The notes under the pieces were generated by a model. That model did not search any database. It worked only from the letters and a program-made list of their open reading frames with translations, and had not been told where the DNA came from. From an uncultured Eubacteriales bacterium (GTDB lineage: Bacteria > Bacillota > Clostridia > Peptostreptococcales > Anaerovoracaceae): DNA of 14,223 bases. Both the position numbers and the translations under genes were made by a program. Shown here in pieces: positions 14,200 through 14,223 of this stretch (positions within the stretch are counted from its first letter, which is position 1; every line of letters starts with the position of its first letter). The stretch is from the NCBI GenBank assembly GCA_905206455.1, contig CAJLHL010000062.1, positions 1 through 14,223 on the forward strand, read 5' to 3'.

Positions 14200-14223
14200 G
14201 CACAGCCGCCGGACGGATCTCTT

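Larger units (their letters stand above)
13799..14223 (-). other. Non-coding block upstream of yqfC
   Basis: These 425 bases hold no gene I can support on either strand. Going in the direction of transcription they contain a perfect palindrome (14182-14199), a strong terminator (14152-14171), a second terminator (14018-14054) and a possible sporulation promoter. An AGGAGG-like motif near 13963 has no start codon at a useful distance. The block separates the yqfC cluster from an unseen upstream minus-strand gene. Confidence 0.5.

Overview
The window reads as ordinary chromosomal DNA of a low-to-mid GC Firmicute of the class Clostridia, probably of endospore-forming ancestry. Three things point there. 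The run yqfC-yqfD-phoH-ybeY-era-recO-glycyl-tRNA synthetase follows a gene order well known in Firmicutes. It includes the two sporulation-associated genes yqfC and yqfD. Ribosome binding sites are of the strong AGGAGG type. All eleven genes I accept lie on the minus strand, so transcription runs from high to low coordinates. I see no mobile element, CRISPR array, tRNA or rRNA.

Layout in the direction of transcription. The upstream non-coding block (14223-13784) holds two terminators that close off something outside the window, a perfect palindrome and a possible sigma-E-type promoter. A tightly packed cluster follows: yqfC, yqfD, phoH (TTG start inside yqfD), ybeY (GTG start, ribosome site inside the end of phoH), era, recO, and a DUF4342 protein with a long amphipathic repeat tail. 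Intergenic gaps are 1-30 bp, apart from 145 bp between era and recO, and the cluster ends at a hairpin terminator near 8022-8052. Most of these genes serve ribosome and RNA maturation (ybeY, era, phoH) or DNA repair (recO). Compared with the Bacillus order, pgpH, dgkA and cdd are absent.

Next come about 455 non-coding bases (8078-7624). They hold the terminator, a cluster of GCCGGC palindromes, a plausible promoter, and then a strongly structured leader of about 185 nt before the glycyl-tRNA synthetase gene. The leader lacks the T-box signature expected at such a gene, yet it folds into a closed three-helix structure with a 16-bp helix containing U-G pairs, and it offers a competing fold. It is the most interesting unexplained element in the window.

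The last part is metabolic: glycyl-tRNA synthetase, a TepA-type ClpP-like protease, biotin-dependent pyruvate carboxylase, a branched terminator or attenuator built around a perfect 20-bp palindrome, DAHP synthase (first step of aromatic amino acid synthesis), and the 5' part of a DeoD-type purine nucleoside phosphorylase that runs off the window at base 1. Long open frames on the plus strand across these genes are antisense shadows.
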